A DNA stretch of 64,000 bases from Devosia riboflavina (GCF_000743575.1 NZ_JQGC01000014.1:1-64000), one strand, 5' to 3'. Positions 6,567 through 15,827 are shown, counted from the stretch's first letter. Notes: generated by a model from the letters alone, not told the origin. Program-made: numbers and translations.

Positions 6567-9299
6567 CTAGTAGCCGTCGGCATTGTTCCCGACCAAAATT
6601 TCGCGCTTGCCGGCATGGTTGGCCGGGCTGATGACGCCCTCGCGTTCCATGCGCTCGATCAGCGTCGCGGCCTTGTTGTAGCCAATGGCGAGGCGGCGCT
6701 GGACATAGGAGGTGGAGGCCTTCTTGTCCGTAAGAACGACATGCACGGCCTTGTCATAGAGCTCGTCGCCCGAGCCGGCATAGTCGTCGCCACCGCCGGA
6801 GCCGCCAGCATCCATGCCGCCTTCGTCTTCGTCGGCGGTGACGGAATCGAGATAATCCGGCGCGCCCTGGCTCTTCAAATGGTTCACCACCGCCTCGACT
6901 TCGGCGTCGGACACGAAGGCGCCATGGAGACGCTTGGTGCGGCCGCCCGAGGCCATGTAGAGCATGTCGCCATTGCCCAGGAGCTGTTCGGCACCCTGCT
7001 CGCCGAGAATGGTGCGCGAGTCGATCTTCGACGTCACCATGAACGAGATTCGGGTCGGGAAATTGGCCTTGATCGTACCGGTGATGACGTCGACCGACGG
7101 GCGCTGCGTGGCGGTGACGATATGGATGCCGGCGGCACGGGCCATCTGGGCAAGACGCTGGATGGCGCCTTCGATATCCTTGCCGGCCACCATCATCAGG
7201 TCGGCCATTTCGTCAACGATGACAACGATATAGGGCAAGGGTTCGAGATCGAATTCTTCCGATTCATAGATCGCCTCGCCGGTTTCGCGGTCAAAACCGG
7301 TCTGCACCGTGCGGGTAATGGTCCGGCCCTCCTTGGCCGCTTCCGAGACGCGCTGGTTGAAACCGTCGATGTTTCTGACACCGATCTTGCTCATCTTGCG
7401 ATAGCGGTCTTCCATTTCGCGCACGGCCCATTTGAGGGCCACCACGGCCTTCTGTGGATCGGTCACGACCGGCGTCAGCAGATGCGGAATGCCGTCATAA
7501 ATCGACAATTCCAGCATTTTCGGGTCGATCATGATCATGCGGCACTGCTCGGGCGTCATCTGGTAGAGCAGCGAGAGAATGAAGGTATTGATACCCACCG
7601 ACTTGCCCGAGCCGGTGGTACCGGCGATCAGCAAATGCGGCATGCGCGCCAGATCAGCAATGATCGGCTCGCCGCCAATGGTCTTGCCCAGGCAGATCGG
7701 CAGCTTGCCCTTCATCTTCTCGAAATCGGACGAGGCCAGCATTTCGCGGAAATAGACGGTTTCGCGCGTCTGGTTGGGCAGTTCGATACCAATGGCATTG
7801 CGGCCCGGCACCACGGCGACGCGGGCGGAAATGGCCGACATGGAACGGGCAATATCGTCGGCCAGCGAAATGACCCTGGACGACTTGATGCCCGGTGCCG
7901 GCTCGAGTTCGAACAAGGTGACGACCGGACCGGGGCGGACATTGATGATGTCGCCCTTGACGCCGAAGTCACCAAGCACTTCTTCGAGGCGGCGGGCCAT
8001 CTCTTCGAGCCGTTCCGGCGAATGCTCCGCCGACGGACCCGAGCGCTTGGGCTCGGCAAGCAGGCTCAGCGCCGGCAGCTCAAAGCCCATGGGCTCGTCG
8101 AGGAGGCTCGGCTGGGCCTCGCGGAACTGGCGCTGGCCCTGGGCCGGGCGGGGGGCGGGCGCGGCAACGCGCGGCGCCGAATGGTCGACGGGCTGGAAGC
8201 GCGAATCGCCGCGCTGGGTGTGGTTGACCACGGCCGGATGCTGGGCAATCGGCATGTCCGGTTCGAAGGGGATGGAATCATCCTCCGCCTCATCGGGATA
8301 GTCGATTTCGGTCTCGTCATAGGACGGGCCGGCATTGATGCGGGCCGACACGACGGGGGCCGCTTCGAAGGCCGGCTCGACCGGCGCATGAATGCGGCGC
8401 TGGGTGACGGCGAGCGTCGGCTCCTGTTGGGCCGGAGCACGCGGGGAAACGGAAACGTCGAGGTCCGGCTCCTGGCCATGCTCGCGCCATTCTTCCTCTT
8501 CCTCGTGACGGGCCGCCTGGGCGGCACGGGCACGGCGCCAGGCAGTGCGAAGGGAATAGCCCATATGCACCACAGCGCCGAGGGCCACTTCCACCAGCGG
8601 ATTGGCTTCGCGCTCGTCCTCTTCCTCCGCCTGCGCTGCCTTGCGAGAACCCTTGGCCGGCATGGCGGGGACGGAGGTGCCGAGGCCCATGGCGATCCAG
8701 AGCAGGGCAAAGGCGGGCACGGCGATGATGACGGCAAAAAGCGCGCCGGTGATCGGCTGCGGGTCGGCACCGGCAATCATGGCGGCAAGATTGGTGAACA
8801 GCATGCCCGCGAGACCACCGAGCCCGGTCGGCAGCGGCCAGCTTTCCGGCGTCGGCAGGAAGGCGAAGACACCGGTCGAGAGCACAATCGCGCCGAACCA
8901 GGAGAGCGTGCGCAGCACGACATGGGTCAAGCGACGCTTGCGCAACAGAGCCCAGCTCCAGAGCGCCAGGGGCACGATGGCGACAATGCCGCCAAGCCCG
9001 AGGAACTGGAAGACGAGATCGGCAATGACCGCGCCGGGATAACCCAGCCAGTTTTGCGCAATCTTGCTCGTCGCATAGGAGAGCGAGGGATCATCGACCG
9101 ACCACGAACTCAGCGACAGCAGCAGGATCGCGACAATGCCGAACAGCACCATGCCGGCCACGCGCAGGGGAATGCGAATGGCGATGACCGGGGCCGGTTT
9201 CGGCATTGAGGCCGCCGTCTTCTGGCGGGCAGCGCCGCGTGGTGGCACGGGGCGGACATCGTCGAGCGTCGGAACGGGATGGCTGGGCATGGCACGCAT
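6567..9299 (-). CDS. ftsK: DNA translocase FtsK
   Basis: This encodes 910 residues. FtsK is the septal DNA pump that clears and dimer-resolves the terminus at division. The N-terminal part (about 40-215) has four membrane segments. A long acidic, proline-rich linker follows, then the RecA-type motor. Walker A ([10 protein letters not shown]) is near residue 557 and Walker B ([11 protein letters not shown]) near 691. The C-terminal gamma winged helix (about 845-905, [18 protein letters not shown]) reads KOPS. The start could be MRAM (9299) or the ATG 9 nt inside; neither has a strong ribosome site. A CtrA-like box lies upstream. Confidence 0.97.
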   Translation of the reverse strand: MRAMPSHPVPTLDDVRPVPPRGAARQKTAASMPKPAPVIAIRIPLRVAGMVLFGIVAILLLSLSSWSVDDPSLSYATSKIAQNWLGYPGAVIADLVFQFLGLGGIVAIVPLALWSWALLRKRRLTHVVLRTLSWFGAIVLSTGVFAFLPTPESWPLPTGLGGLAGMLFTNLAAMIAGADPQPITGALFAVIIAVPAFALLWIAMGLGTSVPAMPAKGSRKAAQAEEEDEREANPLVEVALGAVVHMGYSLRTAWRRARAAQAARHEEEEEWREHGQEPDLDVSVSPRAPAQQEPTLAVTQRRIHAPVEPAFEAAPVVSARINAGPSYDETEIDYPDEAEDDSIPFEPDMPIAQHPAVVNHTQRGDSRFQPVDHSAPRVAAPAPRPAQGQRQFREAQPSLLDEPMGFELPALSLLAEPKRSGPSAEHSPERLEEMARRLEEVLGDFGVKGDIINVRPGPVVTLFELEPAPGIKSSRVISLADDIARSMSAISARVAVVPGRNAIGIELPNQTRETVYFREMLASSDFEKMKGKLPICLGKTIGGEPIIADLARMPHLLIAGTTGSGKSVGINTFILSLLYQMTPEQCRMIMIDPKMLELSIYDGIPHLLTPVVTDPQKAVVALKWAVREMEDRYRKMSKIGVRNIDGFNQRVSEAAKEGRTITRTVQTGFDRETGEAIYESEEFDLEPLPYIVVIVDEMADLMMVAGKDIEGAIQRLAQMARAAGIHIVTATQRPSVDVITGTIKANFPTRISFMVTSKIDSRTILGEQGAEQLLGNGDMLYMASGGRTKRLHGAFVSDAEVEAVVNHLKSQGAPDYLDSVTADEDEGGMDAGGSGGGDDYAGSGDELYDKAVHVVLTDKKASTSYVQRRLAIGYNKAATLIERMEREGVISPANHAGKREILVGNNADGY

Positions 9300-9357
9300 T
9301 ACTTTTTGGGGCCACGACCCATTCGCGGGCCCCGCATCGCCTGCATGCTAGAGCGAT

Positions 9358-9380
9358 GTGGTTAATCGCACGCTAACCAC
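9358..9380 (-). promoter_or_regulatory. CtrA-like box and inverted repeat upstream of ftsK
   Basis: GTGGTTA (9358-9364) and TAACCAC (9374-9380) form a perfect 7-bp inverted repeat. Read toward ftsK it contains TTAG-N7-TTAAC, one mismatch from the alphaproteobacterial CtrA consensus TTAA-N7-TTAAC. It lies about 60 nt upstream of the ftsK start codon. Confidence 0.5.
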
Positions 9381-9399
9381 TCCGAACTGGGCTGAAAGC

Positions 9400-9424
9400 A
9401 AAATCGCCCCAATGGGGCGATTTT
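9400..9424. terminator. Rho-independent-type hairpin
   Basis: AAAATCGCCCC (9400-9410) pairs perfectly with GGGGCGATTTT (9414-9424) around a 3-nt loop. A and T tracts flank the GC core on both strands. It lies between amtB and ftsK and would insulate ftsK from upstream transcription. Confidence 0.75.
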
Positions 9425-9593
9425 AGGTGAGGAGGCCATGAGAGCTAGGCTCGAATGGCGCGCGGAAGCGAAAGTTTTCTGTTTCGGTCTCCGAACTTTC
9501 CCGGGGAGTGCGGCCCACCATTGCGCGTGGGAAGCCTCTGTGGCGGGCCAAGAGGAAGCAGGCCGCACACCGCGAGAAAGTCTTTTGCAAAAG

Positions 9594-9615
9594 AGGTGGC
9601 GCCGAAGCGCCACCT
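9594..9615 (-). terminator. Terminator of the glnK-amtB operon
   Basis: On the minus strand AGGTGGCGC and GCGCCACCT pair around a TTCG tetraloop and are followed by CTTTTG. It begins 10 nt past the amtB stop. Confidence 0.85.
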
Positions 9616-9624
9616 GCAAGGTTC

Positions 9625-10989
9625 TTAGCCGTTATAGGCGCGTTCGCCGTGGCTCGAGAGATCGAGGCCGTCGCTTTCGCCGGCTTCGCTGACGCGGGCA
9701 CCACCAAAGATCGCCTTGACGATGAGCATGGCAATAAGAGCCACGACGCCGGACCAGACGACGGCGATGACGACACCAGTGAGCTGGACCATGAACTGGC
9801 CGCCGATCGAATAGGCAGCAGCATCGCCGAGCGGATAGCCGCCGAGGCCGGGGGCCGCGACGATGGCGGTGCCGAGGGCGCCGATGATGCCGCCCACGCC
9901 GTGGATGCCGAAGACGTCGAGCGAGTCGTCATACTTGAGCAGCGGCTTGAGGGTAACGACGGCCCAGAGACAGACGACGCCGGCAATGGCGCCGAGCACG
10001 ATGGCGCCACCGACACCGGCAAAGCCGGCAGCCGGGGTGATGGCGACGAGACCGGCAACAGCGCCCGAAACGGCACCCAGAGCCGAAGCATGGCCACGGG
10101 TGATCTTTTCGCCGAGCGCCCAGGCCAGCGCACCGGCAGCAGGCGCGAGAACCGTGTTGATCAGGGCAACGGCGGTCAGGGCATTGGCTTCGAGGTTCGA
10201 ACCGGCATTGAAGCCGAACCAGCCGAACCAGAGGAGACCGGCACCGATATAGGTGAGGACGAGGTTATGCGGCGGGATCGGTTCCTTCATGAAGCCGATG
10301 CGCGGCCCAAGGACGATGGCAGCGACGAGAGCGGCCACACCGGAATTGATGTGAACCACGGTGCCGCCGGCAAAGTCATAGGCGCCCATGCCGAACAGCA
10401 GGCCCGGACCCGACCAGACCATGTGAGCCATGGGGATATAAGAGAAGGTGAACCAGATGGCGAGGAAGGCCATCAGCGCGCCGAACTTCATGCGCTCGGC
10501 AATACCGCCGATGATGAGGGTCGAGGTGATGCAGGCGAAGGTGAGCTGGAAGGTCACGAAGACCAGTTCGGGCAGTTCGAAACCGGCCGAGAAGGTCGCC
10601 GCACGCGAATCGAGCGTCACGCCATTGAGGAAGAATTTCGAGAGGTCGCCGACGAAAGCGGAGAGACCACCTTCGGTCGGGCCGGCAAAGGCCAGCGAAT
10701 AGCCATAGGCCACCCAGAGAATGGCGATCATCGAGAAGCCGAGGAACACCTGGGTCAGCACCGACAGGATATTCTTGGCGCGCACGAGGCCGCCATAGAA
10801 GAGCGCGAGGCCCGGAATGGTCATGACGATAACGACCATGGTCGAAACCAGCATCCAGGCGACGTCGCCCTTGTCGACCACGGCAGCGGCTTCTTCGACG
10901 ACTGGCGCGGCAGCGTCCTGGGCAAAGGCTGGCAGGGCCAGCAAGAGGGAGGCCAGAGCGGCGCCTCCAAGTACCTTATCCATCTTCAT
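9625..10989 (-). CDS. amtB: Ammonium transporter AmtB
   Basis: This encodes 454 residues from ATG at 10989, which has GGGGAG eight bases upstream; the open frame extends further but the extra part looks non-coding. A signal peptide (about 1-23, ending LPAFA) is followed by 11 expected membrane segments. Family markers are GLALFYGGLVRAKN, the FTSKS-like region replaced by FTFSYIPMAHMVW, DFAGGTVVHINSGVAALVAA (with a pore His) and DVFGIHGVGGIIGALGT (with the second pore His). It conducts ammonia/ammonium across the inner membrane and is gated by GlnK, encoded 22 nt upstream. Confidence 0.97.
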   Translation of the reverse strand: MKMDKVLGGAALASLLLALPAFAQDAAAPVVEEAAAVVDKGDVAWMLVSTMVVIVMTIPGLALFYGGLVRAKNILSVLTQVFLGFSMIAILWVAYGYSLAFAGPTEGGLSAFVGDLSKFFLNGVTLDSRAATFSAGFELPELVFVTFQLTFACITSTLIIGGIAERMKFGALMAFLAIWFTFSYIPMAHMVWSGPGLLFGMGAYDFAGGTVVHINSGVAALVAAIVLGPRIGFMKEPIPPHNLVLTYIGAGLLWFGWFGFNAGSNLEANALTAVALINTVLAPAAGALAWALGEKITRGHASALGAVSGAVAGLVAITPAAGFAGVGGAIVLGAIAGVVCLWAVVTLKPLLKYDDSLDVFGIHGVGGIIGALGTAIVAAPGLGGYPLGDAAAYSIGGQFMVQLTGVVIAVVWSGVVALIAMLIVKAIFGGARVSEAGESDGLDLSSHGERAYNG

Positions 10990-11011
10990 CTTGTTTTCTC
11001 CCCGAAGACGC

Positions 11012-11350
11012 TTAGAGGGCGGACGCGCCGGTTTCACCGGTGCGGATGCGGGTAACGGCCAAGAGATCGAGCACGAAGATCTTGCCGTCGCCGATGCGGC
11101 CGGTCTGGGCCGAGTCACGAATGGCATTGCTCACATTGTCGGCCAGGCTGTCGTCGACAGCGATTTCCAGCTTCAGCTTGGGCAGGAAATGCACGGCATA
11201 TTCCGTGCCGCGGTAAATCTCGGAATGGCCCTTTTGGCGCCCATAGCCCTTCACCTCGGTAACGGTCATGCCGTGAACGTCGAGCGAGTTGAGCGCCTGC
11301 CGAACCTCTTCCAGCCGGGACGGCTTGATGATGGCAACCACCAGTTTCAT
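11012..11350 (-). CDS. glnK: Nitrogen regulatory protein PII (GlnK)
   Basis: This encodes 112 residues, the standard PII length. It is a trimeric sensor of 2-oxoglutarate, ATP/ADP and glutamine status that blocks AmtB and modulates nitrogen regulators. The T-loop carries the uridylylation site Tyr51 in YRGTEYAVHF. The B- and C-loop regions (GRIGDGKIFV and VTRIRTGE) are intact. Coupling with amtB identifies it as GlnK rather than GlnB. A sigma-54-like promoter lies 50 nt upstream, which fits NtrC control. Confidence 0.97.
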   Translation of the reverse strand: MKLVVAIIKPSRLEEVRQALNSLDVHGMTVTEVKGYGRQKGHSEIYRGTEYAVHFLPKLKLEIAVDDSLADNVSNAIRDSAQTGRIGDGKIFVLDLLAVTRIRTGETGASAL

Positions 11351-11399
11351 ATGACCCCCTTTGGCGCCTTAGAGCGCGTGTTGGAACTGCACTTTGGAA

Positions 11400-11416
11400 T
11401 TCAAGTGCCGTGCCAA
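11400..11416 (-). promoter_or_regulatory. Sigma-54-type promoter of glnK-amtB
   Basis: The minus strand reads TTGGCACGGCACTTGAA, which matches YTGGCACG-N4-TTGCW at every position except TTGA in place of TTGC at the -12 element. The -24 GG and -12 elements have the correct 10-bp phasing. It sits about 50 nt from the glnK start. No clear NtrC enhancer sites were found by eye. Confidence 0.75.
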
Positions 11417-11629
11417 ACCAAACGGCAGGGATTTTTGCTATTTTTACAATGGCTTAACCGGGACACAGAAAATACCGACTCGGAATTGGGCAATTTGGCG
11501 CCGCTTTTTTGTGCGGATGAATTCGCGTTTGCCTGTTTTTTGGACAGCCCGATTCCTGCCGCGGCATAGGGCGCACTTGCACCGCGCCGCCGGGCGCCCG
11601 ACAATGAGACCAGAGGCAAGGAGACGGCG

Positions 11630-12844
11630 ATGAGCGCAGCGGCAGAAGACCATTTCGACGTGGCGATCGTGGGTGGCGGCCCGGTGGGCATGACCCTGGC
11701 GCTGGCGCTGGTCCAGTCGATGCGCGGTATTCGCGTGGCTCTGATCGACCGCCGACCGCTCTCGGTTCCCAAGGACAATCGCGCCTCGGCCATTGCTGCC
11801 GGCGTGCGCCGCGTCTTCGACGCCCTCGGGGTCTGGGGGGAGATGGAAACGCAGTCCCAGCCGATCACGGCCATGCGCATCACCGATTCGGGCAGCGGCG
11901 ACATTGCGCGGCCGCTCTTTCTCCAGTTCGAAGGCGAAGTCGCGCCGGGCGAGGCCTTTGCCCATATGGTGCCGAATACGGCGAGCCAGGCGGCCCTGCT
12001 CGGGGCCATGGGCGATGCCGTAACCGTCATCGCCCCAGCCGAAATCGCCGACTGGTCGGAAGGCCGGGTGACCCTGGCCGACGGGCGCACCATCATCTCG
12101 CCACTGATCGTCGCCGCCGATGGCGCACAATCGGCCCTGCGCCAGCGCGCTGGTATCGCCACCACCGGCCACGATTACCGCCAGACCGGGCTCGTTGCGA
12201 CCATCACCCATGAGCTGCCGCATGACGGGGTGGCCTACGAGCATTTTCGTCCCTCGGGCCCCTTTGCGAGCCTTCCCCTCAAGGGCGACCGATCCTCGCT
12301 GGTCTGGACCGAAACCAGCGAGAACGCAAAAACCTTCCTCGCCATGGATAGCGACCAGTTGGCGCGCGAAATCGAGGCCGTTATGGGCTCGAGCCTCGGC
12401 GCCGTCACGCTCGAAGACAAATTGATGGGCTTTCCCTTGCGCCTTCAGATCGCCCGCGACTTTGTCGGGCCGCGACTGGCCCTCATCGGCGACGCGGCCC
12501 ATGTGGTGCACCCGATTGCCGGGCAGGGCCTTAATCTGGGGTTGAAGGATGTCGCGGCTCTGGCGGAGGTCATTGTCGACGCCATCCGCCTCGGGCTCGA
12601 TCACGGCAGCGAAGACGTGCTTGCCCGCTATCAAGCCTGGCGCCGGCTCGATACGGCCAGCATGGTCATGGTGACTGATGGCATGAACCGGCTCTTTTCC
12701 AATGACGTCGCCCCGGTCCGCGCCATCCGCGATTTCGGCCTCGGCCTGGTCGACCGCGCCGGTCCACTGAAGGACGCCATGATCCGGGCGGCGTCCGGCG
12801 TCTCGCAGAACGGACCTAAACTTTTGAGTGGCCTGCCGATCTAG
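11630..12844 (+). CDS. UbiH/UbiF/VisC/COQ6-family FAD-dependent hydroxylase
   Basis: This encodes 404 residues. The FAD fingerprint is IVGGGPVGMTLALAL (GGGPVG at 15-20). The second FAD motif is LIGDAAHVVHPIAGQGLNLGLKD from about residue 282. This is the flavoprotein monooxygenase family that hydroxylates the ring during ubiquinone synthesis; which carbon it modifies cannot be told from sequence alone. A strong AAGGAGA ribosome site precedes the ATG. It is divergent from glnK, a conserved rhizobial neighbourhood. The stop codon shares CTAG with the converging Trm112 gene. Confidence 0.93.
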   Translation: MSAAAEDHFDVAIVGGGPVGMTLALALVQSMRGIRVALIDRRPLSVPKDNRASAIAAGVRRVFDALGVWGEMETQSQPITAMRITDSGSGDIARPLFLQFEGEVAPGEAFAHMVPNTASQAALLGAMGDAVTVIAPAEIADWSEGRVTLADGRTIISPLIVAADGAQSALRQRAGIATTGHDYRQTGLVATITHELPHDGVAYEHFRPSGPFASLPLKGDRSSLVWTETSENAKTFLAMDSDQLAREIEAVMGSSLGAVTLEDKLMGFPLRLQIARDFVGPRLALIGDAAHVVHPIAGQGLNLGLKDVAALAEVIVDAIRLGLDHGSEDVLARYQAWRRLDTASMVMVTDGMNRLFSNDVAPVRAIRDFGLGLVDRAGPLKDAMIRAASGVSQNGPKLLSGLPI

Positions 12845-13074
12845 TGCGGCTGGCGCGACAGCGCCTGCAGCTCTTCCGGCTCGACATTGCGCGCCTCTTC
12901 AAGGCTGAGGAGCGGCACGCCTTTGACGATCGGAAACGCGAGCCGCGCGGCGATGGAAATCAGTTCCTTGTGGTCCGACGACAGGGTCAGCCGCGTCTTG
13001 GTCAGCGGACAGACCAGCATTTCCAGCACCTGCCGATCGATGACATGGCGGGGATCGACCGGGTCTTCTGCCAT
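12841..13074 (-). CDS. Trm112 family protein
   Basis: This encodes 77 residues. It has the Trm112/YcaR signature VIDRQVLEMLVCPLTKTRL, then ELISIAARLAFPIVKGVPLLSLEEAR. Eukaryotic Trm112 is a methyltransferase partner; bacterial versions are small and often lack the full zinc site, as here (a single CP pair). Its ATG shares one base with the TGA of the upstream LON-domain gene (TGATG), so the two are coupled. Confidence 0.88.
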   Translation of the reverse strand: MAEDPVDPRHVIDRQVLEMLVCPLTKTRLTLSSDHKELISIAARLAFPIVKGVPLLSLEEARNVEPEELQALSRQPH

Positions 13075-13739
13075 CAGTTGAGCGGCACGGCGCCCTTGCC
13101 GCCCCCAGCCATTTCATATTCGGTCATGGCGATCAGGGTTTCCGCCCGGTCGTTGAGCGTCTGGGCTTCGAGCAATACCTGCTTTTCCGCCGGCCCATAG
13201 GGCGAGACCATGGCGCAGAAATTGACGAGATCGGCCGTGCCGGTGCGCTCGATCTCTTCCCAGTTGAGCTCGATGCTGGCGAATTCGGCATAGTCGCGCA
13301 TCATTTTCACAAAGCGCGCTCGGTCCACTTCGTCTTCCCCGTCATTGCGCGCGAAATCGGCGGCAAAGGCCTCGGCCGAAATTTTTGCGAGCCGATAGGG
13401 CGTGCCGCGTTCGATCTCTTCCCTGAGCGAGAACCGCGTCACCCCTTCGAGGATGATGAAATAGCGGCCATCGCCGCTTTCCTCGAAATGGGTAATCCGC
13501 CCCAGGCAGCCGATCCTGTGTAGCGGCACCTGGCCCATTGGGCTTTCTTCGCTCGTGTCCTCGGGCTGGATCAGCCCGATCAAGCGGTCGGTCGAAAGGG
13601 CAAAATCCACCATCTCGATATAGCGCGGCTCGAAAATATTGAGCGGGCGATGGGAATAGGGCAGCAACAGCGCCCCGGTCAGCGGAAAGATCGGGACCAC
13701 GTCCGGCACTTGCTGAGGGCTCGCGGGGCGCTGCGGCAT
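13074..13739 (-). CDS. LON peptidase substrate-binding domain protein
   Basis: This encodes 221 residues from ATG at 13739; a longer open frame upstream runs antisense-like through the neighbour and is not used. The domain is seen in VVPIFPLTGALLLPYSHRPLNIFEPRYIEMVDFAL, IGLIQPEDT, VPLHRIGCLGRITHFEES and FIILEGVTRFSL. It matches the N-terminal domain of Lon with no ATPase or protease part. Its role is unknown; it may be a substrate adaptor. It sits 10 nt downstream of the thioredoxin-TPR gene and is coupled to Trm112, a conserved alphaproteobacterial trio. Confidence 0.9.
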   Translation of the reverse strand: MPQRPASPQQVPDVVPIFPLTGALLLPYSHRPLNIFEPRYIEMVDFALSTDRLIGLIQPEDTSEESPMGQVPLHRIGCLGRITHFEESGDGRYFIILEGVTRFSLREEIERGTPYRLAKISAEAFAADFARNDGEDEVDRARFVKMMRDYAEFASIELNWEEIERTGTADLVNFCAMVSPYGPAEKQVLLEAQTLNDRAETLIAMTEYEMAGGGKGAVPLN

Positions 13740-13749
13740 ATTTTTGGAC

Positions 13750-14682
13750 CTAGGAGAAAAGGGCAGCAGAGAGCAGGCGACGACCTCTAAGGGTCGCCGG
13801 ATCCTTGGCGCCCCAGGCGTCGAAGAATTCGAGCAGCTTTTTGCGTGCGCCGTCTTCGTTCCAGGTGCGGTCGCGCTTGAAGATAGCGACCAGGGCTTCG
13901 GCCGCCTCGACGCGCTTGCCTTCGGCATTGAGCACGACCGCCAGATCAAAGCGAGCCTGGTGATCATTGGGATCGGCAGCAATAGCCGCTTCAAGTGCGG
14001 CCGATTCGGAGAGACCAGCGGCTTCATCCTGCAGGCGAATCGTATTGGCGACAGCCATATAGGCGTCACCCTTGCGCTTGTCCTCGGGCACCATATCGAG
14101 CGTGGCGCGAGCCTGTTCCACTTCACCGGCTTCGAGATAGACGCGGGCAAGCCCGATCAGCGCCAGTTCGTTTTCGGGGGAATGCTGCAGCACCATGCCA
14201 AAAATCTGCGCCGCCTGACCAAGGTCGCCGGCGCCAAAAGCCTCTTCGGCGACCTTCAAGGCATCGGCAATCTGCGCCTCGATCGAATCGGCCGGCGGCG
14301 CGCCCGGAGGGGCGGCGGCGATGACGCGTTCGGCAAATTTCCGAACTTCACCTTCCGGCATGGCGCCCATGAAACCGTCCACCGGCCGGCCACCGGCAAA
14401 GGCGAAAACGGCCGGAATCGATTGCACGCCCAATTGCCCGGCAACGCCCGGATGGTCGTCGATATTGATCTTCACCAGCCTGATCTTGCCGGCCTTCTCG
14501 TTGACCACCTTTTCAAGCGCCGGGGTCAACTGGCGGCAGGGGCCACACCAGGGCGCCCAGAAATCGACGAGAACCGGAACCTCGCGCGAGGCTTCGAGCA
14601 CGTCGGCGCGGAAGCCGGCATCGGTGGATTCGCTGATATAGGCCTGGCTGGCCGGGGCAGCGCCATTGGTGGAAATCGACAT
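13750..14682 (-). CDS. Thioredoxin-TPR co-chaperone (YbbN/CnoX family)
   Basis: This encodes 310 residues from ATG at 14682. An N-terminal thioredoxin domain (about 18-125) has the full redox motif WCGPC at 45-49 and the cis-Pro region QSIPAVFAF. A C-terminal half of TPR-like helices (FGAGDLGQAAQIFGMVLQHSP, ALIGLARVYLEAGEVEQA) follows. E. coli CnoX holds unfolded proteins for GroEL and lacks the CXXC pair. Retention of both cysteines here suggests real disulfide activity, as in Caulobacter-type CnoX. It heads the operon with the LON-domain and Trm112 genes. Confidence 0.92.
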   Translation of the reverse strand: MSISTNGAAPASQAYISESTDAGFRADVLEASREVPVLVDFWAPWCGPCRQLTPALEKVVNEKAGKIRLVKINIDDHPGVAGQLGVQSIPAVFAFAGGRPVDGFMGAMPEGEVRKFAERVIAAAPPGAPPADSIEAQIADALKVAEEAFGAGDLGQAAQIFGMVLQHSPENELALIGLARVYLEAGEVEQARATLDMVPEDKRKGDAYMAVANTIRLQDEAAGLSESAALEAAIAADPNDHQARFDLAVVLNAEGKRVEAAEALVAIFKRDRTWNEDGARKKLLEFFDAWGAKDPATLRGRRLLSAALFS

Positions 14683-14874
14683 AAAGAGCTCTCGCGAAAG
14701 GCATTGAGGGAGCAGTCGCGGGCCTTTTTGCGCCCGCGCCACAGCGGTTGCAAGTCCTAGTTCCCACAGGCTTTCAACAAGATGACATGAAAGCGAAGAA
14801 GAAGGGTTGCAATCGGTCTGATGATTAGGCATATAGCGCCTCGTCGACGCGCTTCAAGGCGCTGCGACACGGAT

Positions 14875-14949
14875 GCGGGTGTAGCTCAGGGGTAGAGCAT
14901 AACCTTGCCAAGGTTAGGGTCGAGGGTTCGAATCCCTTCGCCCGCTCCA
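14875..14949 (+). tRNA. tRNA-Gly (GCC)
   Basis: The gene starts at GCGGGTGTAGCTCAGGGGT. The anticodon stem AACC/GGTT encloses loop TTGCCAA, giving anticodon GCC. The T-arm GAGGGTTCGAATCCCTT is perfect, the acceptor stem closes with CCCGC, and CCA is encoded in the DNA. Confidence 0.98.
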
Positions 14950-14984
14950 ATTCTCTCAGGTTGGCAAGCCGGGAGAGAAACAAA

Positions 14985-15007
14985 GGGTCCTTCGGGACCC
15001 TTTTTGT
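14985..15007 (+). terminator. Terminator of tRNA-Gly
   Basis: GGGTCC and GGACCC pair around a TTCG tetraloop, preceded by AAA and followed by TTTTTGTTTT. It ends about 50 nt past the tRNA. Confidence 0.92.
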
Positions 15008-15092
15008 TTTTCCGGCATCATTTCCCGTCCCATTGCCGAAGGCGGCGACTCGCGATCTAGCTGGCGCCCCTGCCTTGAGACACGAGACTTCC

Positions 15093-15794
15093 ATGACCGA
15101 CCTTACGAGTTTCCCCATCGCCCAGCGCTGGCCCTCTGCCCATCCCGATCGCCTGCAGCTTTATTCCTGGCCCACGCCCAATGGGGTGAAGGTCTCCATC
15201 ATGCTCGAAGAAACAGGCCTGCCCTATGAGGCGCATGCCATCCAGATCGGCAAGAACGAGACCTGGACGCCCGAATTCCTCTCGCTCAATCCAAACGGCA
15301 AGATTCCGGCTGTTATCGATCCCAATGGCCCCGGCGGCAAGCCGCTGGCGCTCTTCGAATCGGGCGCGATTCTGCTCTACCTCGCCGAAAAGACCGGAAA
15401 ATTCCTCCCATTCGATCCGGCGCTGCGCTACGAAACCATCCAGTGGGTGTTTTTCCAGATGGCCGCCATCGGCCCGATGTTCGGCCAGGTCGGCTTTTTC
15501 TATAAATTCGCCGGCAAAGAGTTTGAGGACAAGCGGCCGCTCGAGCGTTACCGCGCCGAATCGCGCCGGCTGCTCGAAGTGCTGGACACGCGCCTTGAGG
15601 GTCGCGACTGGATCATGGACGATTATTCCATCGCCGATATCGCGACCTTGGGCTGGGTCCGCAATCTTATCGGCTTTTATGGCGCCCGCGACATCGTCGA
15701 ATTCGACACGCTCAAGCGCGTTCCCGCATGGCTCGAACGCGGCCTTGCCCGCCCCGCCGTGCAGCGCGGCCTGACGATCCCCGCCGCCAGCTAA
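15093..15794 (+). CDS. Glutathione S-transferase (YghU/YfcG-like)
   Basis: This encodes 233 residues from ATG at 15093. LYSWPTPNGVKVSIMLEETGLPYEAH is the start of the thioredoxin-like domain typical of the nu-class disulfide-bond oxidoreductase GSTs (YghU/YfcG). NPNGKIPAVIDP holds the cis-Pro, and FESGAILLYLAEKTGKFLP holds the glutathione-binding Glu-Ser pair. The C-terminal domain ends with YSIADIATLGWVR. It probably reduces small disulfides or peroxides with glutathione. It stands alone between tRNA-Gly and a converging VOC gene. Confidence 0.92.
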   Translation: MTDLTSFPIAQRWPSAHPDRLQLYSWPTPNGVKVSIMLEETGLPYEAHAIQIGKNETWTPEFLSLNPNGKIPAVIDPNGPGGKPLALFESGAILLYLAEKTGKFLPFDPALRYETIQWVFFQMAAIGPMFGQVGFFYKFAGKEFEDKRPLERYRAESRRLLEVLDTRLEGRDWIMDDYSIADIATLGWVRNLIGFYGARDIVEFDTLKRVPAWLERGLARPAVQRGLTIPAAS

Positions 15795-15827
15795 TTTTTT
15801 CCGCCGGCGGCGGCAGGAGGTTTTCGA

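Larger units (their letters stand above)
9300..9624. other. Gene-free stretch between ftsK and amtB
   Basis: These 325 bases hold the ftsK upstream region (CtrA-like inverted repeat at 9358-9380), a hairpin at 9400-9424 and the amtB terminator at 9594-9615. The part between about 9426 and 9583 has short open frames, but none has a ribosome site or a family resemblance. I see no gene in it. Confidence 0.6.

Noticed and set aside
6615-9209. 864-residue open frame on the plus strand across ftsK
   Set aside because: It is antisense to ftsK, with low-complexity His/Gly/Arg-rich sequence and no ribosome site.
9423-10133. Minus-strand frame between ftsK and amtB
   Set aside because: It lies out of phase inside amtB and continues into the intergenic hairpins; its Ser/Pro/Arg-rich sequence is not protein-like.
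11417-11560. NtrC enhancer sites upstream of the sigma-54 promoter
   Set aside because: No clear TGCACC-N5-GGTGCA dyad was found by eye; only weak half matches.
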